Assembly (NCBI RefSeq): GCF_900198655.1
Contig: NZ_FZPO01000015.1
Location: forward strand, 53,388 to 117,387
DNA length: 64,000 bases
Source: Helicobacter equorum
Lineage (GTDB): Bacteria; Campylobacterota; Campylobacteria; Campylobacterales; Helicobacteraceae
Direction: 5' to 3'
How positions within the stretch are numbered: the stretch's first letter is position 1; the number at the start of each line of letters is the position of its first letter. Made by a program: the position numbers and the translations under genes. The notes beneath the pieces are model-generated. The model had not been told where the DNA came from, ran no database searches, and saw nothing but the letters and a program-made list of their open reading frames with translations. Below are positions 46,652 through 57,087 of this stretch, in pieces.

Positions 46652-47665
46652 GTGTTAGCAGAGATTGAAAAGCTAGATAATCAAATACAGCAGAGTTTTG
46701 ATACGATCAAAACAATGGAGCAGTTGGAAACTTTTCGTATCCACATGATAGGCAAAAAAGGCAAGCTTACTACATGTTTTAGCGCATTACGGGATTTCGA
46801 TGAAGCGAGTAAAAAAAGCGTAGCCCAAAAACTTAATACATTAAAAAGCACATTTGAAACACTCTATGAAGAAAAAAAGCAGATTCTAACGACTTTAGAG
46901 TTAAATGCAAAGCTTGAGCAAGAATACATTGATGTATCGCTTTTTAACACTCTGCATTCTCGATCGTTGGGACATCCTATCACACAAGTGTTAGATAGAA
47001 TTATTGATTATTTTGTTAATATGAGTTTTTCTATCCAAAGTGGTCCTTTGGTTGAAGATGATTTTCATAATTTTGAAGCATTGAATCTACCCAAATTTCA
47101 CCCAGCTAGGGATATGCAAGATACTTTTTATTTCAAAGATTCTTTTTTGCTTCGCACACATACTTCACCAGTGCAGATTCGCACTATGGAATCTCATTCT
47201 TTACCTATTCGCGTAATAGCACCAGGTAGCGTGTTTCGTAGGGATTATGATTTGACGCATTCACCAATGTTTCATCAAGTTGAGGGACTTGTGGTTGATG
47301 AGGCAGGAAAGATTAGCTTTGCAAATCTCAAATTTATTTTAGAGGATTTTTTGCGTTATATTTTTGGCGATGTGCGTGTGCGTTTTCGTGCGAGTTTCTT
47401 TCCTTTTACAGAGCCAAGCGCAGAAGTAGATATTTCGTGTGTTTTTTGCGATGGAGCAGGGTGTAGAGTGTGCTCTCACACAGGTTGGCTTGAGGTGTTA
47501 GGCTGTGGTGTGGTGCATAGCAACGTTTTTAGGGCTGTGGGCTATGAAAATGTTAGTGGATATGCATTTGGTTTGGGTGTGGAACGCTTTGCTATGTTAC
47601 TGCATAGAGTGAATGATTTGCGGAGTTTTTTTGAAACAGATTTAAGAGTACTGGAGCAGTTTTAG
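46652..47665 (+). CDS. pheS: Phenylalanyl-tRNA synthetase alpha subunit
   Basis: Catalytic class II subunit of the alpha2-beta2 enzyme. An N-terminal coiled coil (residues 1-85) is followed by motif 2 (SPVQIRTM) and [11 protein letters not shown], then motif 3 [17 protein letters not shown] [12 protein letters not shown] near the C-terminus. Two Cys pairs ([13 protein letters not shown]) form a zinc-knuckle-like loop near residue 270. The start is GTG at 46652 with AAGGG upstream. Length is 337 residues; pheT follows without a gap. Confidence 0.97.
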   Translation: MLAEIEKLDNQIQQSFDTIKTMEQLETFRIHMIGKKGKLTTCFSALRDFDEASKKSVAQKLNTLKSTFETLYEEKKQILTTLELNAKLEQEYIDVSLFNTLHSRSLGHPITQVLDRIIDYFVNMSFSIQSGPLVEDDFHNFEALNLPKFHPARDMQDTFYFKDSFLLRTHTSPVQIRTMESHSLPIRVIAPGSVFRRDYDLTHSPMFHQVEGLVVDEAGKISFANLKFILEDFLRYIFGDVRVRFRASFFPFTEPSAEVDISCVFCDGAGCRVCSHTGWLEVLGCGVVHSNVFRAVGYENVSGYAFGLGVERFAMLLHRVNDLRSFFETDLRVLEQF

Positions 47666-50056
47666 ATGATTATCACTAAGCATTTGTTATCAAAGTTTGT
47701 CGATATTAGCGCGATTTCTCTTCAAGAGCTTTGCGCAAAACTTAATGATATTGGGTTAGAGGTTGAGGGTGTTACGCATATAGAGATTCCACACAAGGTC
47801 GTTGTTGGAAAGGTGCTGACTAAAACTCTTCATCCAAATGCGGATAAGCTCAGTGTGTGTGAAGTTGATGTAGGATCTCAAGTGCTACAAATTGTGTGTG
47901 GTGCCAAAAATGTTGCTAAAGATCAATTTGTCGCAGTAGCACTAGAGGGTTGTGTGGTGCGTAATGCCAAGGGTGAAGAGTTAGAAATCAAACGCACAAT
48001 GTTGCGCGATGTAGAAAGTTGCGGAATGATTTGTTCAAGCACAGAGCTTGGCTTACCAAAAATCAATGATGGTATTATGGTGCTTGATAAGAGTGCTGGA
48101 ATCCTTACCTTAGGCAAGGAATTGCGAGGATTGGAGCTTTTTGACAATTATGTCATTGAAGTATCCATTACTCCTAATAGAGGCGATTGCCTTAGTGTTC
48201 TTGGGATTGCAAGAGATATTAGTGCGTGTTTTGATTTGCGCCTAAAACCCATTAATGATGCGGATAATATTCTAAGCATAGGACTTGGGCGTGTACTTGG
48301 TGTATTTACCGAAAATACATTGTATTCACATTTGTTGTATCGGATTATTGAGATAAGAGAGCTTTGCCCATCTGTATCGATGTCATTAATTCTTGCCTAT
48401 ACGGACGCGCTTAAAGATAATGTGATTCAAAATTTCTTGGAATATGCCACATATATGACAGGGGTGATTTTGAATGCTTATCGTTTGGATGAATGTCGGT
48501 TGCGTGGGGCAGACACAAATTCCCTCCAAGCACAGCTTTCTATCAAAAAAGATAAATCTGGTATAGAAGTTGTGTGTGCACAAGATAAGATTCTCTCCCA
48601 AATAGGCATAACTTGTGATGAAATTACTTGCGATATAAAATCTGAGATTTTGATTTTGGAGGCAAGCTATGTGCCACCACTTGTGATTTCAGAAATTATC
48701 CATGATAAGAAGCCAGAATGCAAACCTTCACTTACCTACAGAAGCACTCGTGGGAGCAATCCTAATCTTGATCAAGGTATGAACTTTTTGTGTCAATGTA
48801 TGTTAGAGTGCGGTGATGTGTTATTGTATTCAGGCACGCACAATATTACCCGCCATGAGCAAGAACATAAGATTAAGACCACTTTTCAAACCATTAACCA
48901 AATCATTGGCAATACGCTTAGCCCAGAGGAAATGACTGAAACCCTAAAACGCTTAAATTTTGAGATTGATGTCACTTGTGATGAAAATTTCTTTATGGTG
49001 ACAGTGCCAAATTATCGCCACGATATTGCAGATATGCAGGATTTGGCTGAAGAAATTTTACGCCTTTATGGGATAGATTCTATTCGTGCTAAGCCATTGG
49101 CTTTTAGAGAGAATCTTGCGCTTAATACGCATTATAGATTCTATGCATATCGTAGGAATTTGGCTCATTCACTATTGGCGCAGGGACTTTATGAGTGTAT
49201 TCATTATGTGTTTGCTTCTTCAAAAGATTTAGAGGAATATGGTTTTGTACATATAGATTCTGAACTTGGACTCTTAAATCCTATTGTGTCCGAGCTTGAT
49301 ACACTACGCACGAGTCTTATTCCGCATATGATCACTAGCACAAGGCGTAATCTTAATTTGGGATATAAAAGTATCGGATTTTTTGAAATAGGTGCTGTGT
49401 ATACCCAAAAGCGTGAAGAAAGCCAACGCCTTAATGTCTTTGTCTGTGGGGAAAGAGAAGGGGAGCATTATCCATATCCTAAAGGTGTGAAGTGGGATAT
49501 TTTTAGTTTTAGTGCGCTTATTAAGAATACTATTGGTGAGTTTAGCTTACAAAATGCCTCTACACACCCACACAAAACACAAAATTTCGCTAAATTTGGT
49601 TTTTGTGGTGAGCCCCATATTTTGCACCCATTTCAAAGTGGTTTTGTCTATAAGGGCGGTGAGTGTATAGGATTTATTGCAAAACTTCATCCAAAGCTTG
49701 GTTTAGGAGATGGTTTTGTGTGTGAGATTGCGCTAGATTCTACACTGCAGCATCTCACTCATGCTAAGGAATTTTCAAAATACCAAAAATCCCAGCGTGA
49801 TCTCACCGTGCTTATAGATTCTAAGATTCCGTTTTATCACATTAGAGAAGCACTGCTTAAGGCTAATATTCCTCACTTATTAACTCTTTACCCTATGGAT
49901 ATTTTTACCCAAGATCTAGATTCACAAGTTGCGCTTAGCATACGGCTTGTGTTGCAGTCTATGACAAAAACACTTCAAGAGCAAGATTTACTAGAGGCTA
50001 CACAACATGCACTAGCGGTGCTAGAGCAAGAATTTGGTGCAAGGCTTAAGGTATAA
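47666..50056 (+). CDS. pheT: Phenylalanyl-tRNA synthetase beta subunit
   Basis: Large editing and tRNA-binding subunit. It has an N-terminal EMAP-like tRNA-binding domain (LHPNADKLSVCEVDVG near residue 52), the B3/B4 editing region, a B5 domain, a catalytic-like core and a C-terminal anticodon-binding FDX-ACB domain (starting near SQRDLTVLID at about residue 710). Length is 796 residues. The ATG at 47666 abuts the pheS TAG. Confidence 0.97.
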   Translation: MIITKHLLSKFVDISAISLQELCAKLNDIGLEVEGVTHIEIPHKVVVGKVLTKTLHPNADKLSVCEVDVGSQVLQIVCGAKNVAKDQFVAVALEGCVVRNAKGEELEIKRTMLRDVESCGMICSSTELGLPKINDGIMVLDKSAGILTLGKELRGLELFDNYVIEVSITPNRGDCLSVLGIARDISACFDLRLKPINDADNILSIGLGRVLGVFTENTLYSHLLYRIIEIRELCPSVSMSLILAYTDALKDNVIQNFLEYATYMTGVILNAYRLDECRLRGADTNSLQAQLSIKKDKSGIEVVCAQDKILSQIGITCDEITCDIKSEILILEASYVPPLVISEIIHDKKPECKPSLTYRSTRGSNPNLDQGMNFLCQCMLECGDVLLYSGTHNITRHEQEHKIKTTFQTINQIIGNTLSPEEMTETLKRLNFEIDVTCDENFFMVTVPNYRHDIADMQDLAEEILRLYGIDSIRAKPLAFRENLALNTHYRFYAYRRNLAHSLLAQGLYECIHYVFASSKDLEEYGFVHIDSELGLLNPIVSELDTLRTSLIPHMITSTRRNLNLGYKSIGFFEIGAVYTQKREESQRLNVFVCGEREGEHYPYPKGVKWDIFSFSALIKNTIGEFSLQNASTHPHKTQNFAKFGFCGEPHILHPFQSGFVYKGGECIGFIAKLHPKLGLGDGFVCEIALDSTLQHLTHAKEFSKYQKSQRDLTVLIDSKIPFYHIREALLKANIPHLLTLYPMDIFTQDLDSQVALSIRLVLQSMTKTLQEQDLLEATQHALAVLEQEFGARLKV

Positions 50057-50057
50057 T

Positions 50058-51377
50058 ATGCGCATCACAAAAATTGATAAGACACATACATTTTCAAGCG
50101 TCATTAATACGATTGCAGCGGATAAATCTATCTCTCATCGTTGCGCGATTTTCTCACTTTTGTGTGATGGGGTGTGTGAGGTAGAAAATTATCTTTTGGG
50201 TGAAGATACACTTCATACGCTTAAGATTGCTTGTCAGTTGGGGTTAGAGGTTGAACACATATCATCTGATTGTATGCGTTTTATCCCACCAAAAAATGGT
50301 ATTGTTGAGCCAAGTGATGTGCTTGATTGTGGCAATGCAGGTACAGGTATGCGTTTATATGCAGGACTTTTGGCTGGGGTGCAAGGCTATTTTGTGCTAA
50401 GCGGCGATGTGTATCTCAACAAACGCCCAATGAAGCGTATTATCGAGCCATTGACAAATATCGGTGCAAAAATTTATGGGCGTTGTCATAATTCTTTGGC
50501 GCCATTAAGTATTATTGGTAGGGAATTGCAAGGTTTTTCTTATATGAGCAACATCGCTTCAGCACAGGTAAAAAGCGCTATGATTCTTGCAGGACTTTAT
50601 AGCAATACACACAATACATTTAGCGAACCACTATTAAGCCGAGATCATACCGAGCGTATGCTAGGAGGTATGGGTGTGGAGTTTATGACATATCACGATT
50701 CAAATGGTATACATATAAGTTTTGATCCGCTTCCAAAGGGCAAGAAACTCCATGCGTTTAAAATGCGTATTCCTGCTGATCCTTCTAGTGCCTTTTATTT
50801 TGCGTTAGCAGCGTGTATTGTGCCAGATTCTCATGTCGTGCTAGAAAATGTTTTGCTCAATCCTACGCGCATAGAAGCCTTTGAGATTCTCAAAAAAATG
50901 GGCGCAAAGATTTCTTACACACGCAAAGATTCACAATATGAGGACGTAGGCGATATTGAAGTGCGCTATGCACCGCTTAGCGCTATAGAGGTTGTGCATA
51001 ATATTGCGTGGCTTATTGATGAAATTCCAGCGCTTAGTGTTGCATTTGCGTGTGCAAAGGGAAAAAGTGTTGTGCGCAATGCCAAAGAATTGCGTGTCAA
51101 AGAATCTGATAGAATCGCAACAACTATTGAGGGCTTGCGTGCTATGGGCATAGAGTGTGAGGAATTTGAAGATGGTTTTAGCGTGCAAGGCGGAGAGTTA
51201 AAAAGCGCAAGTGTGGATTCGCGAGGCGATCACAGAATTGCGATGAGTTTTGCAATAGCAGGGCTTATGTGCGGTGTGGAGATACGAGATAGTGCGTGTA
51301 TTGATGTGTCATTTCCAAACTTTTTAGAGATTCTTTTGCAATTTACGCGCGTAGAATCTACGCAAACACATCCTTAA
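50058..51377 (+). CDS. aroA: 5-enolpyruvylshikimate-3-phosphate synthase
   Basis: Joins shikimate-3-phosphate and PEP in the aromatic pathway (aroK is at 58427). It has AADKSISHRCAIFSLL near residue 17, the LDCGNAGTGMRL loop near residue 92 and the LRVKESDRIA motif near residue 348. The ATG at 50058 follows the pheT TAA by one base; the frame extends upstream into pheT without support. Length is 439 residues. Confidence 0.96.
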   Translation: MRITKIDKTHTFSSVINTIAADKSISHRCAIFSLLCDGVCEVENYLLGEDTLHTLKIACQLGLEVEHISSDCMRFIPPKNGIVEPSDVLDCGNAGTGMRLYAGLLAGVQGYFVLSGDVYLNKRPMKRIIEPLTNIGAKIYGRCHNSLAPLSIIGRELQGFSYMSNIASAQVKSAMILAGLYSNTHNTFSEPLLSRDHTERMLGGMGVEFMTYHDSNGIHISFDPLPKGKKLHAFKMRIPADPSSAFYFALAACIVPDSHVVLENVLLNPTRIEAFEILKKMGAKISYTRKDSQYEDVGDIEVRYAPLSAIEVVHNIAWLIDEIPALSVAFACAKGKSVVRNAKELRVKESDRIATTIEGLRAMGIECEEFEDGFSVQGGELKSASVDSRGDHRIAMSFAIAGLMCGVEIRDSACIDVSFPNFLEILLQFTRVESTQTHP

Positions 51378-51389
51378 GCGTATTTTGTA

Positions 51390-52364
51390 ATGATCGCGAT
51401 CTTGGGCATGGGTGGGACAATCGCAGGGGTCGCTCATGCTAAGATTCATAATACAGGATATAAGGCAGGAGCACTTAGCGTTCAAACACTTTTAGAGGCT
51501 TTGCCAGAGATAGACAGCGTTGCTGAATGTATGTGTGAGCAAATTGCTAATATCGATAGTGCCGATATGAGTGATGTGTTGTGGTTAAAATTAGCACATC
51601 GTGTCAATACGCTTTTGGCACAAGAGGATATTGAGGGCATAGTCATCACGCACGGAAGTGATACCATGGAAGAGAGTGCGTTTTTTTTGCATTTAGTAAC
51701 TAGGAGCGATAAGCCTATTGTTTTTACGGGAGCTATGCGTCCAAATACTGCCTTGAGTGCTGATGGTATAAAGAATCTCTATAGTGCTGTTGTAGTTGCA
51801 AAGGATACATATGCCAAACATAGAGGCGTGATGATCGTGATGAATGAGAGGATTCAGAGTGCACGCTATGTGAGCAAAACCCACACACATAATCTCGATG
51901 CTTTCTCTTGTCCAAATACTGGTGATTTGGGATATGTGATAGATGATAGAGCATATTTTTATAATCCACCTTTTGCTACACACAAGATGCAATTTTGCCT
52001 TGATACAATCACCCAACTTCCAAAGGTTGATATTTTGTATTCATATGCTAATGATGGATCGGCAGTGGCTGCAAAGGCGTTGTATGAGCATGGGACACAA
52101 GGGATTGTAATAGCAGGAAGTGGCGCGGGAAATATACACCACTCTCATAAGGCAATGTTACAAACTCTCATACAACAGGGTTTAGTTGTGGTGCAAAGCA
52201 CGAGAGTAGGTTCTGGGGTTGTGCGAGTGAGTGAGCAAGATTGTGCACTTGGGTTTGTTGGTGCGTGTGACCTTAATCCGCAAAAGGCTAGGGTACTTCT
52301 TGCTTTGGCATTGATACACACGCAAAGTCCCGCAGAGATAAGACAGATTTTTGAACATATTTAA
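51390..52364 (+). CDS. ansA: L-asparaginase
   Basis: Hydrolyses asparagine to aspartate and ammonia. The first active-site motif GMGGTIAG has its Thr near residue 10, and the second motif is ITHGSDTMEESAFFL near residue 87 (Thr-Asp pair). A conserved Lys lies in YKAGAL. The protein begins directly with the catalytic strand (MIAILGMGGTIAG) and has no signal peptide, so it should be cytoplasmic, although the motif arrangement is that of the type II/AnsB family. Length is 324 residues. It interrupts the aroA-ispH adjacency of H. pylori. Confidence 0.92.
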   Translation: MIAILGMGGTIAGVAHAKIHNTGYKAGALSVQTLLEALPEIDSVAECMCEQIANIDSADMSDVLWLKLAHRVNTLLAQEDIEGIVITHGSDTMEESAFFLHLVTRSDKPIVFTGAMRPNTALSADGIKNLYSAVVVAKDTYAKHRGVMIVMNERIQSARYVSKTHTHNLDAFSCPNTGDLGYVIDDRAYFYNPPFATHKMQFCLDTITQLPKVDILYSYANDGSAVAAKALYEHGTQGIVIAGSGAGNIHHSHKAMLQTLIQQGLVVVQSTRVGSGVVRVSEQDCALGFVGACDLNPQKARVLLALALIHTQSPAEIRQIFEHI

Positions 52365-52382
52365 TACAGAAAGGATTGCAGT

Positions 52383-53204
52383 ATGGAAGTGAGATTAGCA
52401 AAGAATTATGGATTTTGTTTTGGTGTCAAACGCGCGATAAAAATCGCACAAGATTACAAAGATTCTATTACACTAGGACCGCTTATTCACAATGCCAAGG
52501 AGATTGCGCGTTTAAAACGAGATTTTAATGTGGATTTGAGTGAAGATTTGGAGAATCTAGAATCTGGTAGGAAGCTTATTGTTCGCACACATGGTATTCC
52601 CAAAAAAGATCTCCAAAGATTGCAAGATCAACACTTTGAGGTAATTGATGCGACTTGCCCATTTGTGCGAAAACCACAAATGATAGTCGAAGAGATGAGC
52701 AAAGAGGGCTATCAAATCATTGTGTTTGGAGATAAGGAACACCCTGAAGTAAAAGGTGTAGTGAGTTATGCACAAAATGGCGCACATATCATCGCTGGGC
52801 TAGAGGATTTGGAGTTTTTGAAATTACACAAAAAAATCACTCTTATTTCTCAAACAACTAAACAACCAGAAATTTTTGCAAAGATTGCGGGATATTTGAG
52901 TATGCGTGTGGCTGAAGTGCGAGTATTTAACACGATTTGTAACGCAACATTTGATAACCAAAGTGCAGCAGATTCACTAAGTAAGGAAGTGGATATTATG
53001 ATTGTAGTTGGGGGCAAAAATTCTTCAAATACCAAACAGCTTTTATATATTTGTGAGAAAAATTGCGCAAGTTATCTCATAGAAGATGAACAAGAATTAC
53101 AAAAAGAATGGTTTAAGGACAAGAAGGTTTGTGGTATTACAGCGGGTGCAAGCACACCAGATTGGATTATTGCTAAGGTTTGGCAAGAAATTATGAACTA
53201 TTAG
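52383..53204 (+). CDS. ispH: 4-hydroxy-3-methylbut-2-enyl diphosphate reductase
   Basis: Last step of the MEP pathway, giving IPP and DMAPP at a [4Fe-4S] cluster. The three cluster Cys lie in NYGFCFGVKRA (Cys12), DATCPFVRKPQ near residue 99 and FNTICNATFDNQ near residue 185. HxxG-type histidines are present in THGIPKK and HPEVKGV. Length is 273 residues. dxs, the first step, is at 21060. Confidence 0.96.
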   Translation: MEVRLAKNYGFCFGVKRAIKIAQDYKDSITLGPLIHNAKEIARLKRDFNVDLSEDLENLESGRKLIVRTHGIPKKDLQRLQDQHFEVIDATCPFVRKPQMIVEEMSKEGYQIIVFGDKEHPEVKGVVSYAQNGAHIIAGLEDLEFLKLHKKITLISQTTKQPEIFAKIAGYLSMRVAEVRVFNTICNATFDNQSAADSLSKEVDIMIVVGGKNSSNTKQLLYICEKNCASYLIEDEQELQKEWFKDKKVCGITAGASTPDWIIAKVWQEIMNY

Positions 53205-53212
53205 GAGAGGAT

Positions 53213-54058
53213 ATGCAAGTTTTACAGAGCATAGAGGCACTGAAGGCATTTAGAGAGAATCTAGGCACACAAAGTGTTGGGCTTGTGCCGACTATGGGTG
53301 CACTGCATAAGGGGCATATGAGCCTAATTCATCAATCTTGCACACAAAACACACATACAATTGTCAGTATTTTTGTCAATCCTACGCAGTTTGGAGTAAA
53401 TGAAGATTTTAGTGCATATCCGCGCACATTAGAGCAGGATTTGGCATTGTGTGAGAGTTTAGGAGTAAGCGGAGTGTTTATCCCAAGCATAAATGAGATG
53501 TATCCAAGTGCCGATGAGCTTACGATATTACCACCTAAGATGATGGGGTATGTGTTGGAGGGTTTTGATAGACCAACGCATTTTGGGGGAGTGTTGCAGG
53601 TGGTATTAAAACTTTTTATGCTTGTGCGACCTCAAAAAGCTTATTTTGGCAAAAAAGATGCCCAACAAGTGCTTATCGTGCAAAAAATGTTGCAAGATTG
53701 GCATTTACCACTTGAAGTTATAGCATGTCCTATCGTGCGTGATGATGATGGATTAGCATTTAGTTCGCGAAATGTGTATTTAAGCCCACAAGAACGTGCT
53801 CAAGCATTTTGTATCCCCAAGACTATACAATGTATAGAATCTGCCATATCCCAAGGCGTGTATGAAGTGCAAGAACTTCATACACTTGTGCACAAAACCC
53901 TAGATTCTAGCAAGTCTCTTGTGCCGATGCATATTTTTTATACGTATTTTTGTGATTATAATCTTGCACCAATTGAAAAGATCCGCAAGGGAGAAAGCCT
54001 ATTTTTACTTGCCGTGCGAGTTGGTAAGACAAGGCTTTTGGATAATCTTTGGTGTTAG
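53213..54058 (+). CDS. panC: Pantothenate synthetase
   Basis: Condenses pantoate and beta-alanine with ATP. The nucleotidyltransferase motif GLVPTMGALHKGHMSLI is near residues 24-40, YFGKKDAQQVLIVQKM near residue 145 and the KMSKS-like SSRNVYL near residue 183. The ATG at 53213 has AGGAGAGG upstream; the longer frame from 53180 overlaps ispH. Length is 281 residues. It overlaps the convergent hypF gene by 4 bases. Confidence 0.96.
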   Translation: MQVLQSIEALKAFRENLGTQSVGLVPTMGALHKGHMSLIHQSCTQNTHTIVSIFVNPTQFGVNEDFSAYPRTLEQDLALCESLGVSGVFIPSINEMYPSADELTILPPKMMGYVLEGFDRPTHFGGVLQVVLKLFMLVRPQKAYFGKKDAQQVLIVQKMLQDWHLPLEVIACPIVRDDDGLAFSSRNVYLSPQERAQAFCIPKTIQCIESAISQGVYEVQELHTLVHKTLDSSKSLVPMHIFYTYFCDYNLAPIEKIRKGESLFLLAVRVGKTRLLDNLWC

Positions 54059-56409
54059 TGGGTTGTGCGTGCGAGTGTAGCCAGAATCTGTCCAAAGCTA
54101 ATGGCTGTATCATTGCTCGGGTATTGTGTGGGGAATTGTGCCTTAAAGCCATTTTTGGCTAGAAGTGAGGTAATTTTTTCACACAAACTTTTATTTGCAA
54201 AAACTCCACCGCCAAAAAATATTTCTTTTGAATCTGTTGTATGTTTTTGCGCTATGGCGAGTGCTATATGGCTTAGAGTATTAAAAAATTTTGTAACGAT
54301 ATACTTGGTGGAAAGTTTTTTGGCTATATCATCACAAAGTGCGTTGATAATTTCTCGTATCCCTAGATGTAAAGAACCTCTCCATATGATTGGATAATAC
54401 TCTTTGGTGCGACTTTTGCACAGAGATTCTAAGGTTGCACCACATTGTCCATCATAAGTGGCATTTTGGCAAACACCCAAAAGATATGCCACACCATCAA
54501 AAAGCCTTCCTATGGAGCTTGTGCGTATGGTATTGAGGTTTTTTGCATGCATAAGGTTTAGGGTTTGTAATTCGTGTGTGCTGAAATTATGTGCTATGAG
54601 TTCTATATGTTTTGGTGCGAATTCTATAAGCAAGGCGAGAGCTATGCGCCGTATATCTGTGATAGCTTTTTCTCCACCAAGAAGACTAAATTCCTCTATG
54701 CTCACAACTCTTTTTGCATGATAAAGATTGCCTACAAAAACCTCTCCACCCCAAATATGTCCATCGCTTCCTAATCCTGTGCCATCCCATATAATGCCAA
54801 GATGTTGGGTGCTATTAGTGCTATGCCCATACTCGCCTAGTAATGCACAAAAATGCGCATAATGGTGCTGGACATAACACATATTTGCTTCTTTGAACCA
54901 AAGTTTAGAATGTTTAGAAACCTTGTTTGTATGTATAGATTGTGCAATCTCTTTTGCAAGTGCGCTAGAAGCGTATTGTGGGTGCATATCACACACATAG
55001 AATGTAAAATCTTTAACCTCTAACCCAAAAAATCCCAAAAGTGATTTAAGTGTATGGGTGTAGTGCTGTTGGGTAGCGAGGTTTGTAAGATCCCCAAGAT
55101 ATGGTGATAATAATGTATAACTCCCATCGGTTATACAAAAACTTGCCTTTTGGTTTGCACCAAATGCGAGAATTTTTGTAGGTGTGAATGGGGTGTGGAG
55201 TTTGTGTGTTTTTGGTGCAAAACCTCTAGCAAGGCGCAAGATTCTTGGTTTATTGGCTATGAAGCGCACAATGCTATCATCAATGCGATGCGTGATAGCA
55301 CGATTATAGCTTAAGAGTGCATCGTGTGGTTTTTGTGGGATTGTCATAAGCTCTTTTGCTTGTATTGCAATGGGTGCACCACTTTGATTAGCGCTTGTAA
55401 AAATCAGTGGAGTTTGCAAGGCAGCACAAATAAGGTGCATAATGCCACTATAAGGCAATACAACGCCTATAGTATCTAATTGTGGTGCAATGAGGTGCAA
55501 ACAAGTAGAATCTAACACGCAACCTTGTGCAAGATTTTTGCGTTTTGCAAGAAGCACAATCGGTGCTTGCGGACTTGATAGAATCTTGGATTGTGCGTTG
55601 GAGCAAAGCGCAAAGGTGCGAATTTGTTGTATATCCTTGCACATTATCACAAAGGGTTTATAGGGTCTATTTTTTCGCTTTCTTAGTGTGTGTAAGGCAT
55701 TTGGCATATTTGCCTTGGCGACAAGAGCATATCCACCAATGCCTTTGATAGCGACAATTTCTCCGCGATTGAGTGCTTGGATTGTAGAATCTAGTGCAGC
55801 CTCATTGTAGGTTGTGTTCTCAAAGTTTAGCTGTATGCCACAAAGATTGCATGAAATGGGTTGTGCATGAAAGCGCCTATTACGTGGATTATGATAGTCT
55901 TTGGCACAAGATTCACAGAATCTAAATACAGACATTGTGCTATTTTGTCGTTCATAAGGTAGGGTGTAGAGCATACTATATCTTGCACCACATTGTGTGC
56001 AAGCACAAAAGGCATAGTTGGAAAATCGCCCATTGCTTTGCATATCTGCATAGCATTGTTCACACATAGCCAGATCTAGAGGTATCTCTAGCGCAAGTGG
56101 TGTGTTTGTATGCGTGTGGGGTAGAGTGTGAGATTGTACATAAAGGATAGAAAAGTCTTTGTAAGGGGTTTGTGGTGTGTATATTGTGTGGGTGATTGAA
56201 GTAATTTTGGCAGGTTTTGGAATGTGGCGTAAATGAGCAAGAAATATGGCGAGTTCTTGGCGTGTGATTTCATAAAGACATATTTCTACACACGTAGAGG
56301 TATTACATACAGAGCCTTTAAGATTCATAGTATGCGCGAGGTTATATACAAATGGGCGAAACCCCACACCTTGAATAATGCCAAAAACTTTTATGAGATA
56401 ACTTTTCAT
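54055..56409 (-). CDS. hypF: Carbamoyltransferase HypF, [NiFe]-hydrogenase maturation
   Basis: Makes the thiocarboxamide on HypE that becomes the CN ligands of the [NiFe] centre. Domains in order: acylphosphatase (GIIQGVGFRPF, residues 10-20), two zinc fingers with Cys pairs at 116/119, 137/140, 165/168 and 187/190, a YrdC-like domain (about 205-390) and a Kae1-like carbamoyltransferase domain (about 430-770, with QHHYAHFCALLGEYGH). Length is 784 residues. Other hyp or hydrogenase genes are not in the window, so the gene stands alone here. Confidence 0.95.
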   Translation of the reverse strand: MKSYLIKVFGIIQGVGFRPFVYNLAHTMNLKGSVCNTSTCVEICLYEITRQELAIFLAHLRHIPKPAKITSITHTIYTPQTPYKDFSILYVQSHTLPHTHTNTPLALEIPLDLAMCEQCYADMQSNGRFSNYAFCACTQCGARYSMLYTLPYERQNSTMSVFRFCESCAKDYHNPRNRRFHAQPISCNLCGIQLNFENTTYNEAALDSTIQALNRGEIVAIKGIGGYALVAKANMPNALHTLRKRKNRPYKPFVIMCKDIQQIRTFALCSNAQSKILSSPQAPIVLLAKRKNLAQGCVLDSTCLHLIAPQLDTIGVVLPYSGIMHLICAALQTPLIFTSANQSGAPIAIQAKELMTIPQKPHDALLSYNRAITHRIDDSIVRFIANKPRILRLARGFAPKTHKLHTPFTPTKILAFGANQKASFCITDGSYTLLSPYLGDLTNLATQQHYTHTLKSLLGFFGLEVKDFTFYVCDMHPQYASSALAKEIAQSIHTNKVSKHSKLWFKEANMCYVQHHYAHFCALLGEYGHSTNSTQHLGIIWDGTGLGSDGHIWGGEVFVGNLYHAKRVVSIEEFSLLGGEKAITDIRRIALALLIEFAPKHIELIAHNFSTHELQTLNLMHAKNLNTIRTSSIGRLFDGVAYLLGVCQNATYDGQCGATLESLCKSRTKEYYPIIWRGSLHLGIREIINALCDDIAKKLSTKYIVTKFFNTLSHIALAIAQKHTTDSKEIFFGGGVFANKSLCEKITSLLAKNGFKAQFPTQYPSNDTAISFGQILATLARTTH

Positions 56410-56492
56410 AGGGGAATTATAATATTTTAATAGGCTTTTTGTGTGTAAGTGCGTATAATTTTATTTTTAGTCTTTAAGAATTGGAATGTGTT

Positions 56493-57086
56493 ATGCAAGA
56501 AGATGCGATTCGTTGGAATAAGCGCCACAGCGATGGTTTTATGCCAAAACAATCAAGTGATATTTTACACACATATCAGCCTTTGTTAGAATCTTATACA
56601 CAAAAAGGAAGCACAAAAGCACTTGATATAGCTTGTGGTAATGGGCGTAATGCGAAGTTTTTAGCAGCACTGGGATTTGAGGTTTTGGGCGTGGATATTT
56701 CACAAGTGGCATTAGATTCCCTTCAGGGAATAGAGCGCATTGATACATTATGCGCGGATTTGGATAGCTTTGATATTGCTAAGCAAATATATGATGTGGT
56801 GCTCAATTTTTATTTTTTGGATCGGAGACTTTTTGCTGGGATTAAAGATGGAGTAAAAAGTGGAGGGCTTGTGATATTTGAAACATTTTGTGCTCTGCCA
56901 AAAATCTATGATAAGGATATTTTTTGTGAATTTAATGAACAAAGAAGTCTTAAACACGCAGAATTACAAAAAGTATTTAGGGGGTGGAAAATTATCTATA
57001 ATGCACTAAATCCTTTATATAGAAGCGTGAGTGAATCTGCCAAGGGCGTGTATCTCACGCAAACTTTTATCGCACAAAAGCCCTAA
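56493..57086 (+). CDS. SAM-dependent methyltransferase, TehB-like
   Basis: A class I methyltransferase with motif I (ALDIACGNGRNAKFLAALGF, about residues 46-65) and the acidic VDIS loop, in a compact protein of 197 residues. The N-terminal RWNKRHSDGFMP resembles the TehB/tellurite-resistance and thiopurine-type group. I use the ATG at 56493; an in-frame TTG at 56481 is also possible. The substrate is unknown. The MATE transporter starts one base after its stop. Confidence 0.75.
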   Translation: MQEDAIRWNKRHSDGFMPKQSSDILHTYQPLLESYTQKGSTKALDIACGNGRNAKFLAALGFEVLGVDISQVALDSLQGIERIDTLCADLDSFDIAKQIYDVVLNFYFLDRRLFAGIKDGVKSGGLVIFETFCALPKIYDKDIFCEFNEQRSLKHAELQKVFRGWKIIYNALNPLYRSVSESAKGVYLTQTFIAQKP

Positions 57087-57087
57087 A

